From Volvariella volvacea V23 (Eukaryota; Basidiomycota; Agaricomycetes; Agaricales; Pluteaceae), in NCBI GenBank assembly GCA_000349905.1, contig KB722737.1, forward strand, positions 1,316,344 to 1,380,343: a stretch of DNA of 64,000 nucleotides, given 5' to 3'. This document shows positions 24,701-36,800 of this stretch, one piece after another. The notes under the pieces were generated by a model. It was not told where the DNA came from and searched no databases. It worked only from the letters and a program-made list of their open reading frames with translations. Made by a program: the position numbers and the translations under genes. The stretch's first letter is position 1, and each line of letters begins with the position of its first letter.

Positions 24701-26075
24701 ATGTCCCTCGCTGCGCCCTCTCCATTCCAACTGCCACAAGAGCTTGTGGACTACATCATTGACTACCTCCACAACGACTTCACTACCCTGAAGGACATCT
24801 CGCTCGTCTCCCGAGCGTGGTTACCCACCACTCGCCTCCACTTATTCTCCTCCGTCGCTCTCAAAGCCCGTCCAAGCAGGGCACGTATCTCTCAACCCCG
24901 AGAACTGTGCATCTGTTTACATGAACTACTTTCCGATAACCCCGAACTGGCACGTTACGTACGCGAACTAGAGATATGGGAAGGGGCGTCGTTTTCTCAA
25001 GCGCGGTACAGCTCTTGGGTTATGAACGAACCTACTCTCCCTCCTCTTCTCACGACACTCTCGTCGCTTACTCGCCTGCAATTCTGTGGAAACTCTTCGG
25101 TTTTATATCAGGAGCTACCAGAGAATCTTCGGAGCGCGTTGCATGCCACTCTTGCCCTTCCATCATTAACCTATCTTCGCCTTCATAATTGGGTATTCCC
25201 CACTTTTACCGACTTGACTGTCCTTTTGTCGTGCACGGTCGACCTCAAAGGCCTCGCTCTGTCGTGTACCAGCGTCTGGGAGTCTGAAGACGACTCTGAG
25301 TCACCACCTGAAGATCTCACTCCAACACCCGAAATCACCACCACCGTTAATTCATCCTCAGACTCAACCGACCTCGAGTCACCACACACCTCCCAACTCG
25401 AGTTCTTGACGCTTGACTTTGTCGAGTTCAGGAAACTCGGATATTGGTTGCTCAACCCAAAATGTCCGTTGAGCGTGAGGAACCTGAGGGAATTGCGAGT
25501 CGCGCATTCCCAGAGTGTGACCACCACTGGGAGGCTACTGACTTCCATCGGAGGGTCACTGGAACATCTTCATCTAAAGCCTGGTCCCTGGGATGGTAAG
25601 CACCTTTCACACCTCCACATACATACCCACTCACACAACCCCTACAGTCCACCCATTCGACCTCGGTCTCAACCCCTGCCTCCGCACCCTCCGCCTCACG
25701 CTCGAAGACCCCTCCCTGGCCATCCCCTGGGTCACGACCCTCCTCTCCTCCATCACCTCCTACAACTCGCTCGACCTCCTCTCCCTCGAGTTCTACGCCG
25801 ACCTCAAAAAGATCCCGCTCGAGTCCTGGTCCGAGGTCGACCACGCGCTCACCCGGCCCGAGCTGAGCGGCCTGAAGAGCGTCGAGCTCGGGGTGTTTGC
25901 CAGCCCCGCGGGGGCCGAGTTTCAGCGCGTCGAGAGCGTGCTGAGCGGCGTGAGGGAGTGGCTCGGGGAGGGGTTGAGGGTGTATCAGTTGGGCGTGAGG
26001 AGTGTGAGGAGGAAGAGGACGTGGAGGCCGTTGGTGGTTATGCCGATGACGAGTGTGTATCAGGGGTTGTCTTGA
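24701..26075 (+). CDS. F-box/LRR-like protein, 440 aa
   Basis: Two exons (24701-25595, 25648-26075) with a 52 bp intron give 441 codons including the stop. The N-terminus FQLPQELVDYIIDYLHNDF followed by LKDISLVSRAW and TTRLHLFSSV is a standard agaricomycete F-box, which would bind Skp1 in an SCF ubiquitin ligase. The rest is an irregular leucine-rich solenoid (LSSLTRLQFCG, LPSLTYLRLHNW, LEFLTLDFVEF, NLRELRVAHS, LRTLRLTLED) with an acidic, Ser/Thr/Pro-rich insert near residues 195-230. Such proteins form huge, fast-evolving families in mushrooms, and substrates are unknown. The gene is intact. It lies next to the left inverted-repeat arm but belongs to a different F-box subfamily from the pseudogenes inside the arm. 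Confidence 0.75.
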
Positions 26076-26295
26076 TCGTGATTGGGGGTGGTGCTTTTTG
26101 TCCTTGGGGTTGAATGTTTTGGACGTTGTTCAGGGTGGTTATTTATCTCGCTAATGTCTTGGTTTCTTGTTCGTTCGTCTTGGACAGTGTTGACGTCAAC
26201 TAATTACATGCATTGTATCTAACAGGGAAATATCCAATCAATAGAATAGGAATCAGGTTTGGCTAGTCCAAATCTCATAATAGTCGCTTTCGCTT

Positions 26296-27275
26296 CTATC
26301 GTCGTTCCTGGATAATTTCCTCTGCTATCTTCCACATATCTATGCCACCCGTTGCACCTCTAATCCAATCATCAATCCAATTAAAATCATAGCCTATCTT
26401 ATCGTAGTGAAGAACCACAACTCTATCCTCTGGTATCTCTTCCATTGTCCCATCCAATCTCAATCTATTCCCAACCTTCGGTAATTCGTCCTCAAACGCT
26501 TCATTATCCCCGAAGCTGAATGAGAACACAATAACTACTTCCAAAGCTTCGCAGTGCCTCAGACACATTGCAACAATATGTCCCAAACCTGGGTACACCT
26601 CCGAAAATGACACATACCGCAAATTCTTCAAGCATGCGTAGTTGTTCCTCTCTTTTCCACCCGACCACTTTTCCAATTTGGTCCAAAGCGTGTGGTGTTC
26701 TCGAAAGCGTCGTGGTTCAAGTCGACTTGTGTCTCACGAAGCACTTTATGGTAGCGATCCACTGAAGCGAAGTGACCCCTTTGGCGGATACGGTGCGATT
26801 GGGTGACCGAATGGCCGTTATTAATGCCGAAAGCAACAATGGCAGGTATAGTGTTACCGTACAATTGGAGGTTTTGAAGGTTGGCACGCTGAGATGCAAA
26901 GGTGCTTATTTGATCCTTGTCGCCTGGGATTGATAGGTGTCTGATGTGATGCACGCATGGACCAGGTGGTTGAAAGATTTTATGAAAAAGGTGGGCGTTG
27001 TCTTCAGACTTGTTTCGTAGGATAGCAATCTCACGATGGATCGGTTCCAACCTTGAGAATCATCATTGATGGCATTTCAATCAGTAAATCTCAAAAGTGT
27101 ATTCTTGGAACCAAGGCTTATAAGCCCACCAAAGTCGGACCCGGCGAGCGACCTGCGTCAATAATGGAATAGAGCGCCTGTCGTCGAGCCCGGCGAATTC
27201 AAAGATGACACGCTTCAAGTCTTGCGGTAAACGTGGTTCTGCGAGGGTTGTATCGTCCATCGTCGAAGTTGACAT
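26296..27275 (-). pseudogene. Decayed 'RLPQDLER' F-box-like family member (left copy)
   Basis: ATG 27275 begins MSTSTMDDTTLAEPRLPQDL then KRVIFEFAGLDDRRSIPLLT and VARRVRLW, the start of a multicopy agaricomycete family that resembles a shortened F-box protein. A plausible GT-AG intron (TTTG|GTGGGC to CTCAAG|G) leads to LEPIHREIAILRNKSEDNAH and HIRHLSIPGD. Comparison with the right copy shows a net +4 bp insertion around 26826-26838 that throws the frame, and a further shift near 26690, after which NNYACLKNLRYVSF and GTMEEIPEDRVV resume in another frame down to EEIIQERR. No single frame or canonical splice set recovers the whole protein, so I call it a pseudogene. Function of the family is unknown. 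Confidence 0.7.
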
Positions 27276-27439
27276 TGAGGATTAGAGTTGAGGATCAAGA
27301 TGGATAAAAATGTCGACCTCATGTCCTCGCAAATTAGGAAACGGACCCTGAGCAACATTTAGAATAAATGTCCACTGAAATGAAGTAGACTCCGAGGAGA
27401 CACGGTATAGTGAGGCCAGCAAATGATTTTTTCGTGACC

Positions 27440-27522
27440 ATGACAGAACAATAGCAGGTACTGTGCTTCCCGCTCGTTAACAGCGGTAGGTTCAAATTGG
27501 CACGCTCCAAGTCTGGCGGCAA
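27440..27522 (-). pseudogene. Nested relic of a second 'LPxDLER' start within the left arm
   Basis: On the minus strand the sequence reads LPPDLERANLNLPLL, resembling the LPQDLERAIFEFA start of the neighbouring family. An equivalent degenerate block in the right arm lies near 52840-52900 (SDLKRAILNLLL). It appears to be the 5' remnant of another copy that predates duplication of the arm. Short, so only moderately supported. Confidence 0.4.
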
Positions 27523-27869
27523 TCAGGACCCACCCTCCATCATTAGAACCGAGGCTGAAAAACCGGTAGGGTGGTAATGGAAATACTCATAGCCTTAGAA
27601 AGCATAGCGGTATCTTAAGTCGAGAGAGGGAACATATACTGTCTTGATTGTAGGCAAGTAGACTTGGTCAGGAGCCACCATAAAAACTAGATCCTATGCT
27701 TACTATTTTTGATTCGGGACTATGCTGTTAGAAGGCCTTCATCGTTATAAATTCAGCGTATCGGCTATGGAGTACTGTGCAAGTCACATGAAGACCAAAA
27801 CCGAATAACAAGAATCAAAATTTGGAAGTACTGTCCCTAATACACCACCTTGTACATTGAAACCTATAA

Positions 27870-29247
27870 AACAGTAAAAGCAACAGCCTCAACGAAATCT
27901 TTTCCTTGAGACACAAATCCTTCAGGTGCGACCATTCAGATTTTTCTACGAACTCGCACTGTACAATAATAGAATCCATATACTTCAGCTTTGACCTCAT
28001 CGGCAATGAGTCCTACTAACTCCATTATTGGCTGCACATCGGTGATGATCAGTTTTGCATCTGATTTGCCAACCGATTGTAATTGAGTAAGATGAATAAT
28101 TTCGATGCCCAATTCGCGTATAGGCTCTGAAGGTGGGAGAAGACCAAAGTTGGGAAGGGNNNNNNNNNNNNNNNNNNNNNNNNNNNNNNNNNNNNNNNNN
28201 NNNNNNNNNNNNNNNNNNNNNNNNNNNNNNNNNNNNNNNNNNNNNNNNNNNNNNNNNNNTCCGTAGAAGCGGAATGACATCAACGCGCGGCAGTATCTCA
28301 GAATTTCGAGTGGTATTTGCTGTATGTGAAGTAGCCCATTGATCGAATACATACTGTAATGAGACGTCGACAGTTCGAGTACAGTAAGAGATGCAGCGAG
28401 ATTGTTGATTTCTAGGATTCTTGGGACCCAATCATCATGAAAGTCACAATGGCCGCCATCGAGAACAAGTTGGCAAAGGGGAGTGGAGAGTCGGGATGGT
28501 TCCAATCGATTGCTCTTCTTTCGACAAATCCGTCAAATGAGCTTTTCATAAAACGCGGGATGTGGACTCACAACTAAATGCAAGTTGAGAAATAGTGAGG
28601 AACGACAACAGTAATTGGTATCGACCGACGCGAATATTCAGCTCGTCGGCGTAGCACTCGCCCAAGACATCCAATTTCGTCAGAGTTTCACAAAGCTTTC
28701 TGGGCCTTAAGGCCCAGAATAATATTGGATGCGACAAAATAGTCATCGTGGTATTCCCTTATAATCCATAAACGGGTGATGCAACTCTGATCCCGGAACG
28801 TAGGTAGAGTGTCCATCTGATAGAGCCTGCGCCCGCTAGTGACATGCACACCTTTGGTCCTATCACTTCGAGGGTATGGAGGTTCGCACATTCACCTGGC
28901 AAGCTCGGAGTAGTTCAAAATTCAACGATCACGTACTTGAACGCCGTTGACTCGGAGCATATCGATTATCGAAATCGAGCATGAGGTGCTGGATAAAGTG
29001 GGGATGATATCCAAAAGCCTCCTCGTATCGAGGATTACATAGGTTCACAATCGTGCGAGCCTACAACATGGGCATTATCATTGTATACCGTTGCTTGCAG
29101 ACCAACTGTAGTCATGAGAGGGCATGAGAGTTTGAGCGACCCATGATAATCGCCCCTGATTCTCCGAAACCTCGTGAGTGGGGTACTAATTGATTTTATA
29201 TACGGGCAGAGGGTTTCAAGGAGCACATCTACGGGTATAGTGTCCAA
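27870..29247 (-). pseudogene. Decayed LRR-like family member (left copy), interrupted by assembly gap
   Basis: Minus-strand fragments appear in the expected order for a large agaricomycete LRR-like family: DTIPVDVLLETLCPYIKSI (ATG lost, TTG at the start), FRRIRGDYHGSL, then LVLDGGHCDFHDDWVPRIL, QQIPLEILRYCRALMSFRFY, the 100-N gap, and LLPPSEPIRELGIEIIHLTQ. Last come KLKYMDSIIVQCEFVEKSEW and LKDLCLKEKISLRL. Pieces lie in different frames with stops between, both upstream of the gap and after it. The right-arm paralogue is likewise broken. The family has no known function; it is usually a single protein of about 450-550 residues. Confidence 0.6.
28160..28259. other. Assembly gap of exactly 100 N (left arm)
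   Basis: Fixed-length placeholder, so true size is unknown. Using the right-arm paralogue as a guide, the minus-strand sequences TTCCGCTTCTACG and CCCTTCCCAAC should be separated by only a few bases, so the real gap may be close to zero. Confidence 0.9.
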
Positions 29248-29411
29248 TCGTGATTGAGACGGTGTTGAGTCATGTTCAAGGTATCAAAGCTGAACTCGTG
29301 GTGCTACAGATAAATCTGAGGAATTATTAGTGCTCCTTTTTATTTTGATGGCTGAATTTATTACTCACCATTGCTTTCAAGTTGCTGATGCCAGTGTTCG
29401 AGTGGTGCGGC

Positions 29412-30846
29412 TGAGCGCTGAGGGTCAATAATCAAGGACCGGTGACCAAAGCATGGAGACGGGAGCAAGTTTGGGATGTGATGTGTGACCCGAAGGCGTA
29501 TTTGTGGTTTTCACTACTATTCGTTTGTGCGCAAGTGTTTTCAGTAATTGACTACTATCAAGCTTTGAGTCTGACTTATCTTCGCAAAGGGTTGGCTCAA
29601 TCAGGGGTCTCAAGTGGTGGGATCGGCGCTTTTGATGCCTTCTCTAGCGGGATTTGGCTTCAACCAATTCACTACCATCCTTTTCGACATCCCATTTAGC
29701 GTCATTTATCAGCCAAAATTAAGCTCAAGTGGCCAGTTATTTTTGAATTAAGTTTGCCGCCTATTGCTGGTGCTTCCGTGCTGGTGGTGTTGGGCTGTGG
29801 TGCGGAGTTGAGAAATAAACCGTTGGGTTTTTACTATGCGGTGAGTAGTTGGTCTATGAACTTTAGGCCAATACACTAAGTGACATTCACCATGCTTCTA
29901 GTTGTCTTTCTTCACTGCTCGCCGTAACGCCACTTTTTTTGACAATTATGATAATATAGCGCAATGGGTTTACTAATAACTAGAACCCATGCTATACGCA
30001 TGGGGTGCCCAGAACACCGCGGGCTACACGAAGAAATACGCCGTGGTATTTGTCGCTCAATGTGCCGGAAATGTACGTGTAGTACTGTTTCGGCTTCTCC
30101 CTCGCTTATCACTCGGACCATAAAATAAAAACATCGCAAAAACCGCCTCGGTCGGTTGATAACCCCGATACCTGGAATGCCAAATCGTGGGACCCTTGCC
30201 GTGCGTTTGATCGAAAAGCCATATTATCGACGTGGATTAATTTCTAAGTAAGTTCTTATTTCTCGCTTCGATAATGGCGTGCAATTTCCCTTGATAGTCG
30301 AGGAAGCAATGTGTTAACCGGTTGTGATCGCCTGATTTTTGCAGTCTGATATGTTAGGTTGCACTGGCTGTGCTCACATTGTTCGTGGATATCCCAAGAC
30401 CATAATGTTGATTTTTGACTGACAAATGACACGGGCATTCAAACTTCCCCACTCCCATTCGCATTCACCTCATACATGGCAATTCAACTTCTTATGCTTT
30501 ACCCGGAACTTTGTGTGCCTTCCATCAGAATCACTGCGGCGTTTCTAACGTTCCAAAACATATACCAGCAAGCCGCTAGAAGGAGACTCGGTAAAGCGGC
30601 TGTGGTAGTCGATACTTCGCTTGAGGAGTATCAGGGATATTCTTCTCGAGTTGTTGCTGCAGATCAAAGCCAAGAGCGAGACCAGATTGAGAGACTTCAA
30701 AATGAGGGCGACGATCCAAAGGATCAGGGCATTGTGGAGAGTCAAACGGAAGCGGTGGCGGTGGCGAAGAATGAGAAAGCGTTTGATGATCTAACGCAGA
30801 GCGAAGATTTCATTTTGTCCTATAGGATATTGGACCCGAGATGGTA
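29412..30846 (+). pseudogene. 5'-truncated, degenerate MFS transporter of the allantoate permease (Dal5) type
   Basis: Plus-strand fragments occur in the order expected for the C-terminal half of Dal5-like anion:cation symporters. They are VNNQGPVTKAW and WDVMCDPKAYLWF (loop into TM7), then GGIGAFDAF and FNQFTTILFDIPF in another frame, MLYAWGAQNTAGYTKK and VVFVAQCAGN followed by GTACGT, KPYYRRGLIS followed by AAGTAAGT, and a C-terminal exon from about 30476 ending NEKAFDDLTQSEDF. Stops and frame changes separate several pieces (for example around 29750-29960), and the whole N-terminal half is missing. Homology begins within about 10-20 bp of the inner end of the left repeat arm, suggesting that the arm replaced the 5' half. 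Substrate class (allantoate, nicotinate or similar) cannot be told. Confidence 0.6.
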
Positions 30847-33800
30847 AGCTTGCGTTATGTTCTTGAGCAATTGAAAATAAATAAGGTCGACGCTCATATC
30901 GCAACCTGCCCTGTCCTCTTATCCTCCAGTCACTATCGACCTCTGTAGGAGCCAAGATTCTAGACACTAGCCAGCTTTTGTACCCATGTTGCTGTCTTTG
31001 TACTTTCTATAAGGGCACTTTACTCAAGAAACAATGCAAGCCCAAAGCATGCCGAGGCGCGTGAGCAAGAGCTGTCAAGGAGTGGAAGACGAAGAATGGT
31101 GTGTATCGGAAGCCATTACGATGACCCCCGTAGGAGGAAAGTTATAGGCCAACTTCATAACCTTTCAGGACTCGACAATCACCAGTCCGGTGGTCTCTTC
31201 ACCGAGGTTACCACTAAATAATACTAGTGTAGGTCGAAGTGGAACACGACCCCCGGATCTTGGCTGCATATCGTTCTTTGGATTATTCTTTTGTCCATCG
31301 ATTGACTAAAGTCTCGTAAGTTATTTAGATAGGCGGTGCATCGGATTCAATCCAACGATCAATCGTCAATGTGATCGTGGCACTTGCCTGCGGAATGTCC
31401 AATCACTTTCCCTATGTTGGCCATGGGGGTTTTCTTGGCCCTTTCGAATACTTCCTGCGCCAGGTCCTCAACCCGAAGCGTGTCAAACGTGAGGAGTATC
31501 GTACTCCATGCGGCCGAGTCTGAGTTGTAAATAACACTCATGAGGGCCTGGGGTCGAGAGTCAGAAGAATTTTCGGGGACGCTAGGGTGTGGGTTGTCAT
31601 TACTGACCTCACTAAGAGCCTAGCTTATATTCAATGAGATAACCAATGATTGCAATGGGACCTTGAAATATCGGGCCGAACAAATTTTAGGGGCACGATT
31701 TGAAGAGAGGTACGGGTGAGCTAATTTGTTAAGTAAGATTGTCCTTACGTTCACACATCTGGGGAAATAGGTGTGGCCGATATGATCCCCAGTTTTGAAG
31801 GAAGCCGGGCACAAAGGAGGACCTGCCTTCTGACCGTGGAGCCTTGAGTTGACCGATGTTCAAGTATGTCTTAAGCCCCTCTTCTTGATGTTTTACCGAG
31901 CTGAGTTTTGGTAGGTATGTGAACATCGTGCATTTATGAGGCAAAAGACGGCGCCACTAGGCCACGAGGTCATGGGGGCATGACGACTGTATCGAATCTC
32001 GATTGATGCTGGAGAGTGTCCTGATCTGGTTTAATCCAATTCGACTCCCTGGCCACCGAAGGTTTCTGAATGAACAAGAAATCCTGGAATATCGTGCGGA
32101 ACTTTTACCAAAATACTGATCCATGGTTCGTCACCCTGTGGGCTATTACTCATAAATCAGAAAAACCTTGCGACAATTCAGAAGGGTATGCCAGATCGTG
32201 GCGGCAAAAAGGTCACGTTCGCCAATCTTGTTGGACATGTTGTGCATGCGGTCACCCCAGTCAGGACGAATCACAATGCACCTGAAGGGATGGTTGACAA
32301 AAGATAGCACAATAAGCCCTACATTCAATCTCCCTCGAGCACGAGACTTACTCTACGACCTTGTACCCCTTACTTCGAGCTGCACATTTTTGGTCACCGC
32401 CTTCTTGAATTTTGGGGTGGTCATGGTCACCTGGTCCAAGTTCCCGTTTACAAACAAGCTTCAACTGATTTCAGGGCCCGAAGACATGAAGAAAACCATG
32501 GCTGATACACCTCACACCAAACTCAGCAACAAAATATGATCTCGGGAATGGCCATGGGTCCACAGGCACAGAAACAACTATGCTGACGCCATTTTTATAG
32601 TCAATTCTATATGTGGCAAGAAATTATCCTGGAGTGAACAAGGACTGAAGGACGCACACAACTTACACCGACAATATTTACTTCCCACATAATTTTCATT
32701 ATGTACTTACGAGCTGCAACTCGAACATGGCGAGAGGAGCTGAAGGGGTTTCCGTTTCCGGAACTAGTGCTTGCCGGTCGGCGTCGGGGTCTTTGCCCTC
32801 TGCCGGTCAACGCATATGCATTTCATCTCAAGTCCAGATCATACATCGTCACCACTTTGGCAGAGAACACCGGCGACTCCTATGAGTGCATTGCGGTTCC
32901 GCTCGTTCCGTCTGTAAATCTTTGAGGCGTCGTGAGACCACTTTGCTCGACGGGCCAGCTCCTCTGGAAACAATCACACGACCGTGCGTCCAACTGTCTA
33001 CCGTGGAGCAGCAATTCCTGGAGTTGGTGAGTTTTTATCCCTTGTTGCAGATACAGCCAACCCACTCAGTAAGATCCGGAGGCGTAACAGTTCGGGGACG
33101 ATATTTCACGGTCATTATCAAGGCGATGTCCTGTTACAGTCCAGGTTGACGCACACACCCTTCTCTTCTCATGTTCTGGGTCTTATGTGGCTTCTTTCCC
33201 GCACCCCAATGAACAAACTGGCAGAGGTGCCACGCTCACCGAAAACACCTGCAAATGCGCGCCCGTTGTTGGCCAGGCGATGCTTATCTTCCCATCGTAG
33301 TTATCCAGTGCTCTCAAACTCTGGATTCAGTGCTTCGTGAACTTGATGGATTGGATCGCGTGTTGCCCTGTGGCACATCTGCACGCAACGCGTGCAAAGC
33401 AGAAAACAAGCACAGAGAGCACCAATTCTGACCTTTCCATGAATGGTAACTTCAGCCTCAACACCTACCTTTCCATCAGGAACCCCATCAAAACATGCGT
33501 TCGCGCTCACAGTGTAGTACAAACCCGATATGTTCCCTATCTATCAAATAGATTTTGGATCGTGATCGATAAGTATTTGATTTAATGGGTACCTCACTGT
33601 TGGCCTAACGTTCTCGTACGGTCACCCACCGCTTTAGGAAAGTCATATTTATAGACACCGGCGCTGCGCAGCTTTGACAAAGTTTCTCTTGAGTCGCAAG
33701 CCTACTTCATGCGAGTCTTGCTGAAGAGGTGAAAGTACTACCATATTCATGTGTTATGGTTCAAGGCCTAATAGAGTGCTCTCCCCTAATACTAGCTCCG

Positions 33801-36800
33801 CTTGGTAGCATACAATTTTGGTCCAAGAGGGTCATATTGAGCAAGCTCAACCACCTCGTATTGCGAACGACATGGTCTGCATTTTCACCCTTCAAGAACG
33901 TCGCAGTGTTGTCGCAAGGGGTCAACGATAACACATCATCCATTTGCCGACCGGACAGACAGAGTACTAGATATCCAGAATGTTTGCTCTCCCTTATCAT
34001 CTCTACAACTTCACAACTCGCAACTGTACACGGAGGAAGACATGCTTGGTTCCAAATTGGAAGGGATCGTGAGATCCAGGGCGCTGGCGTCTATATAATA
34101 GACACCCTCTCTCGTCCCCCATCAATCACGCACGTAATCCGAGAACCGAGTCTACGTTACTCCACCTGGTACCCAAAGGGTTCGACGGAATCAAATCGTT
34201 GAGATGGAAGATTCGTACTTTCTAAAGATCTTTCCATGGGAATGCGACGGTGTTTTGAAACTAAGGGTATGTTGCGGTGGGGTCCCAAGATTGCGGGAGT
34301 CAGGGTTTAGCGATATTGAGATGCTCCAGTGCTTGACACATCGACTTAGCGATGTGGCCGGGCTTTCGTGGCAGCCTTCTCCGAAGGACGACGATTGCTG
34401 CGTATGTGATCATTAAGGATACAGGTAACGTGTCAACTTTGCTGAGCCCAGAAGTGGGCCGCATTCACACAACGACACGACAGCGGCGCTGGGACAAGGG
34501 TAAAGCGATATTTTCATGCTTACAGGCAACGGATGGCGTAGTCGTTAAGGACCTAGATTGTTAGACTAAGAACGTCTTAGTACGATATTCACCCCACCAG
34601 TTGAAAATTTTCATTGCCTTTGGGAGCTGCAGAATTGAATGAGTCAGGCATTCTCCGGATGGTTATAGCATCTACAGATTGCTTTGTAAAGGCCCCATTC
34701 GAAGTGGCCGACCAAGCCCACGATCGCACAGTGTCATATGGCATGAGATGAACTTAAGTTCGAGAGTGCCCTCCAGAACCAGTTATCCGAAATCACGTTC
34801 AACGGCCGCCCAGAGCTGGATGGACGGCATTTTCAACTGTGGAAGTTCTGGAGAGGGCCAAGGGATTCGCACTTTGTAGATCTGGGCCTCGGAGGAAGGC
34901 GGTGTCCAGATTCGTTCAAATGAAGCAGAGGGTATATAAGTGTCAACTTCGTCCCATGTAGACGGTACCTAATATACAGCACATTTCATCTCATGGGACT
35001 TGGCAAATGTGCTGTAACATCGTCACAGTAGCACTTCATCCATTCCCATTCGTCTATCTTCACAATCTAACTACAGCATCGTCAATGTCACCGTTGCGAT
35101 GCTCATATATCACCAAGGGCTCCGAAGGAACTCCAAGGGGAATGACGACATTCGTAAGAGGTTAATCATCAATAGACTTCTTGTTGTGCGTCACACCGCG
35201 GCTAGTGGCTGTCGGCGGCGAAACAGCAATCACAAGTGGAAACGGAGCAACGACCTGAACCTGAGCCCGCGGCCGGGCAACCGCCAGAAGTCAAATTTAG
35301 GAAAGGGGAGGGATTCCACGGATCTGGATCACTATTTGGCACGCATCATCATCTTACGGAACTCACCAGCTCGTAACGACTTGCCCTTAAATGTACAGAA
35401 CGGTATTGCCTTTCATGGTGTGTATGCGGGTTCGGACGTATGCATATGTGCACTGCGGCGTAAGTAAGCCTACGGAATCAGCCTGAGTTTCGTCAGGGAA
35501 GCAAGAATTGAAAATGGTATTAGCACTTGAACTGTATTGAAGCTGTTATCAAGCAAAAATCAGAATAAAGCATACCATAGGCAAGATGATCATGAGACCG
35601 TCGATCCAATGTAAGGCTGTACACTGTGCTCAGGTTCAGCACGGCACTAGCGTCATCACGAGTTAGACTGGTGGCAGTAAGCAGGAGGTAGTAGCGCCTT
35701 GAATGGGTGCAGTATCGGGCCAGTGTATAGCTTGTAGTCTAATGCTGTAGCAATTGTATGCACTTGGCGATGCAATATCCCATCTGTGAACGACCTGTTG
35801 AGAATATCGAATAATCGATAAGGTAGGATATTCTATATTGATCAAATCAGATCCTGCCACGCGGTACGGGGGGTAGGAGTTCTGTGCAGCCCAGTAATAT
35901 AAATCTGGATGACCTAAGGCTGAGACTGAGACTGAGGATATCGATAACTGCATAGATGTTGCGAAATCAATTTTTGATTGACAACCTTTCTGTATCCGAC
36001 ACACATTTGTTCACATTCGTAATTTATATACAAAGTCGCAATTGCTCTAGAAAGCAAAATTATCATTGTCAACCTTGGGACCTTGCCAGCCAAACTGCAG
36101 GGGTGGCGCATTACCTGTTGGGTTTATTCCACTCAGGCTCCCCTCACTGGCAGGCTCCCCCTTGTCGATGCGGCGGGAAAGAGGAGATAAATTTCGAACC
36201 TGAGCCTGCGCGCTCCTGAGTTTAAACATTCCAGGGAACACTTGACTTGTAAGGTCTGAAAGCGTGAAAACTCACCAGTCTGCTTATTGGGTGCCGCGCC
36301 AGCGTGGATGCCAATGAATGTACCCGGGACTATGGCCAGGTGGCCGCAGAACGAGTCGAGCTGATGATGGCGTTGATGATGGTGGTGGTGTTCCGTCTGT
36401 ACGTACAGTCAATTTAAATTTGCTTATAGCGAACATTCTAAAACGCAAGTTTCGAACCCAGTAAGAACATCAACATTCACATCGCTCCTTGTGCTTTGTG
36501 CGGTGAGACTTCGATTCCACCCGCTCAATGTTCGTCGACCTCTGGCTCCCCAACCCTGCACCCACGAATGGCCGCACTAGCACTAAAGCTGGTAATTGGA
36601 AATATGGAGAAAATTTTTGGTGTACGGCGTGCGCAAGATGAGCGGGCTTCCTTTGCTACTTCAAGTATAGAAGAAGCCACGGTGGCAGTCGTTACAATAT
36701 GCCTTATGTACCATCCGCCTGATATTTGATGAGCGTGGACCTCACTGGTGCTGGGAAACGCGCGTGTGTACATGCAGATGTACATGTAAGGTTTGAACTT

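Larger units (their letters stand above)
26221..29407. repeat. Left arm of a 3.2-kb diverged inverted repeat
   Basis: Its reverse complement matches 50935-54291 along nearly its whole length, at roughly 70-85% by eye. Outer-boundary matches include AATATCCAATCAATAGAATA near 26227 versus its complement near 54275. Inner-boundary matches include CCAGTGTTCGAGTGGTG at 29390-29406 versus its complement at 50936. It contains the decayed F-box-like and LRR-like paralogues on the minus strand. The N gap at 28160-28259 is inside it. Confidence 0.8.
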
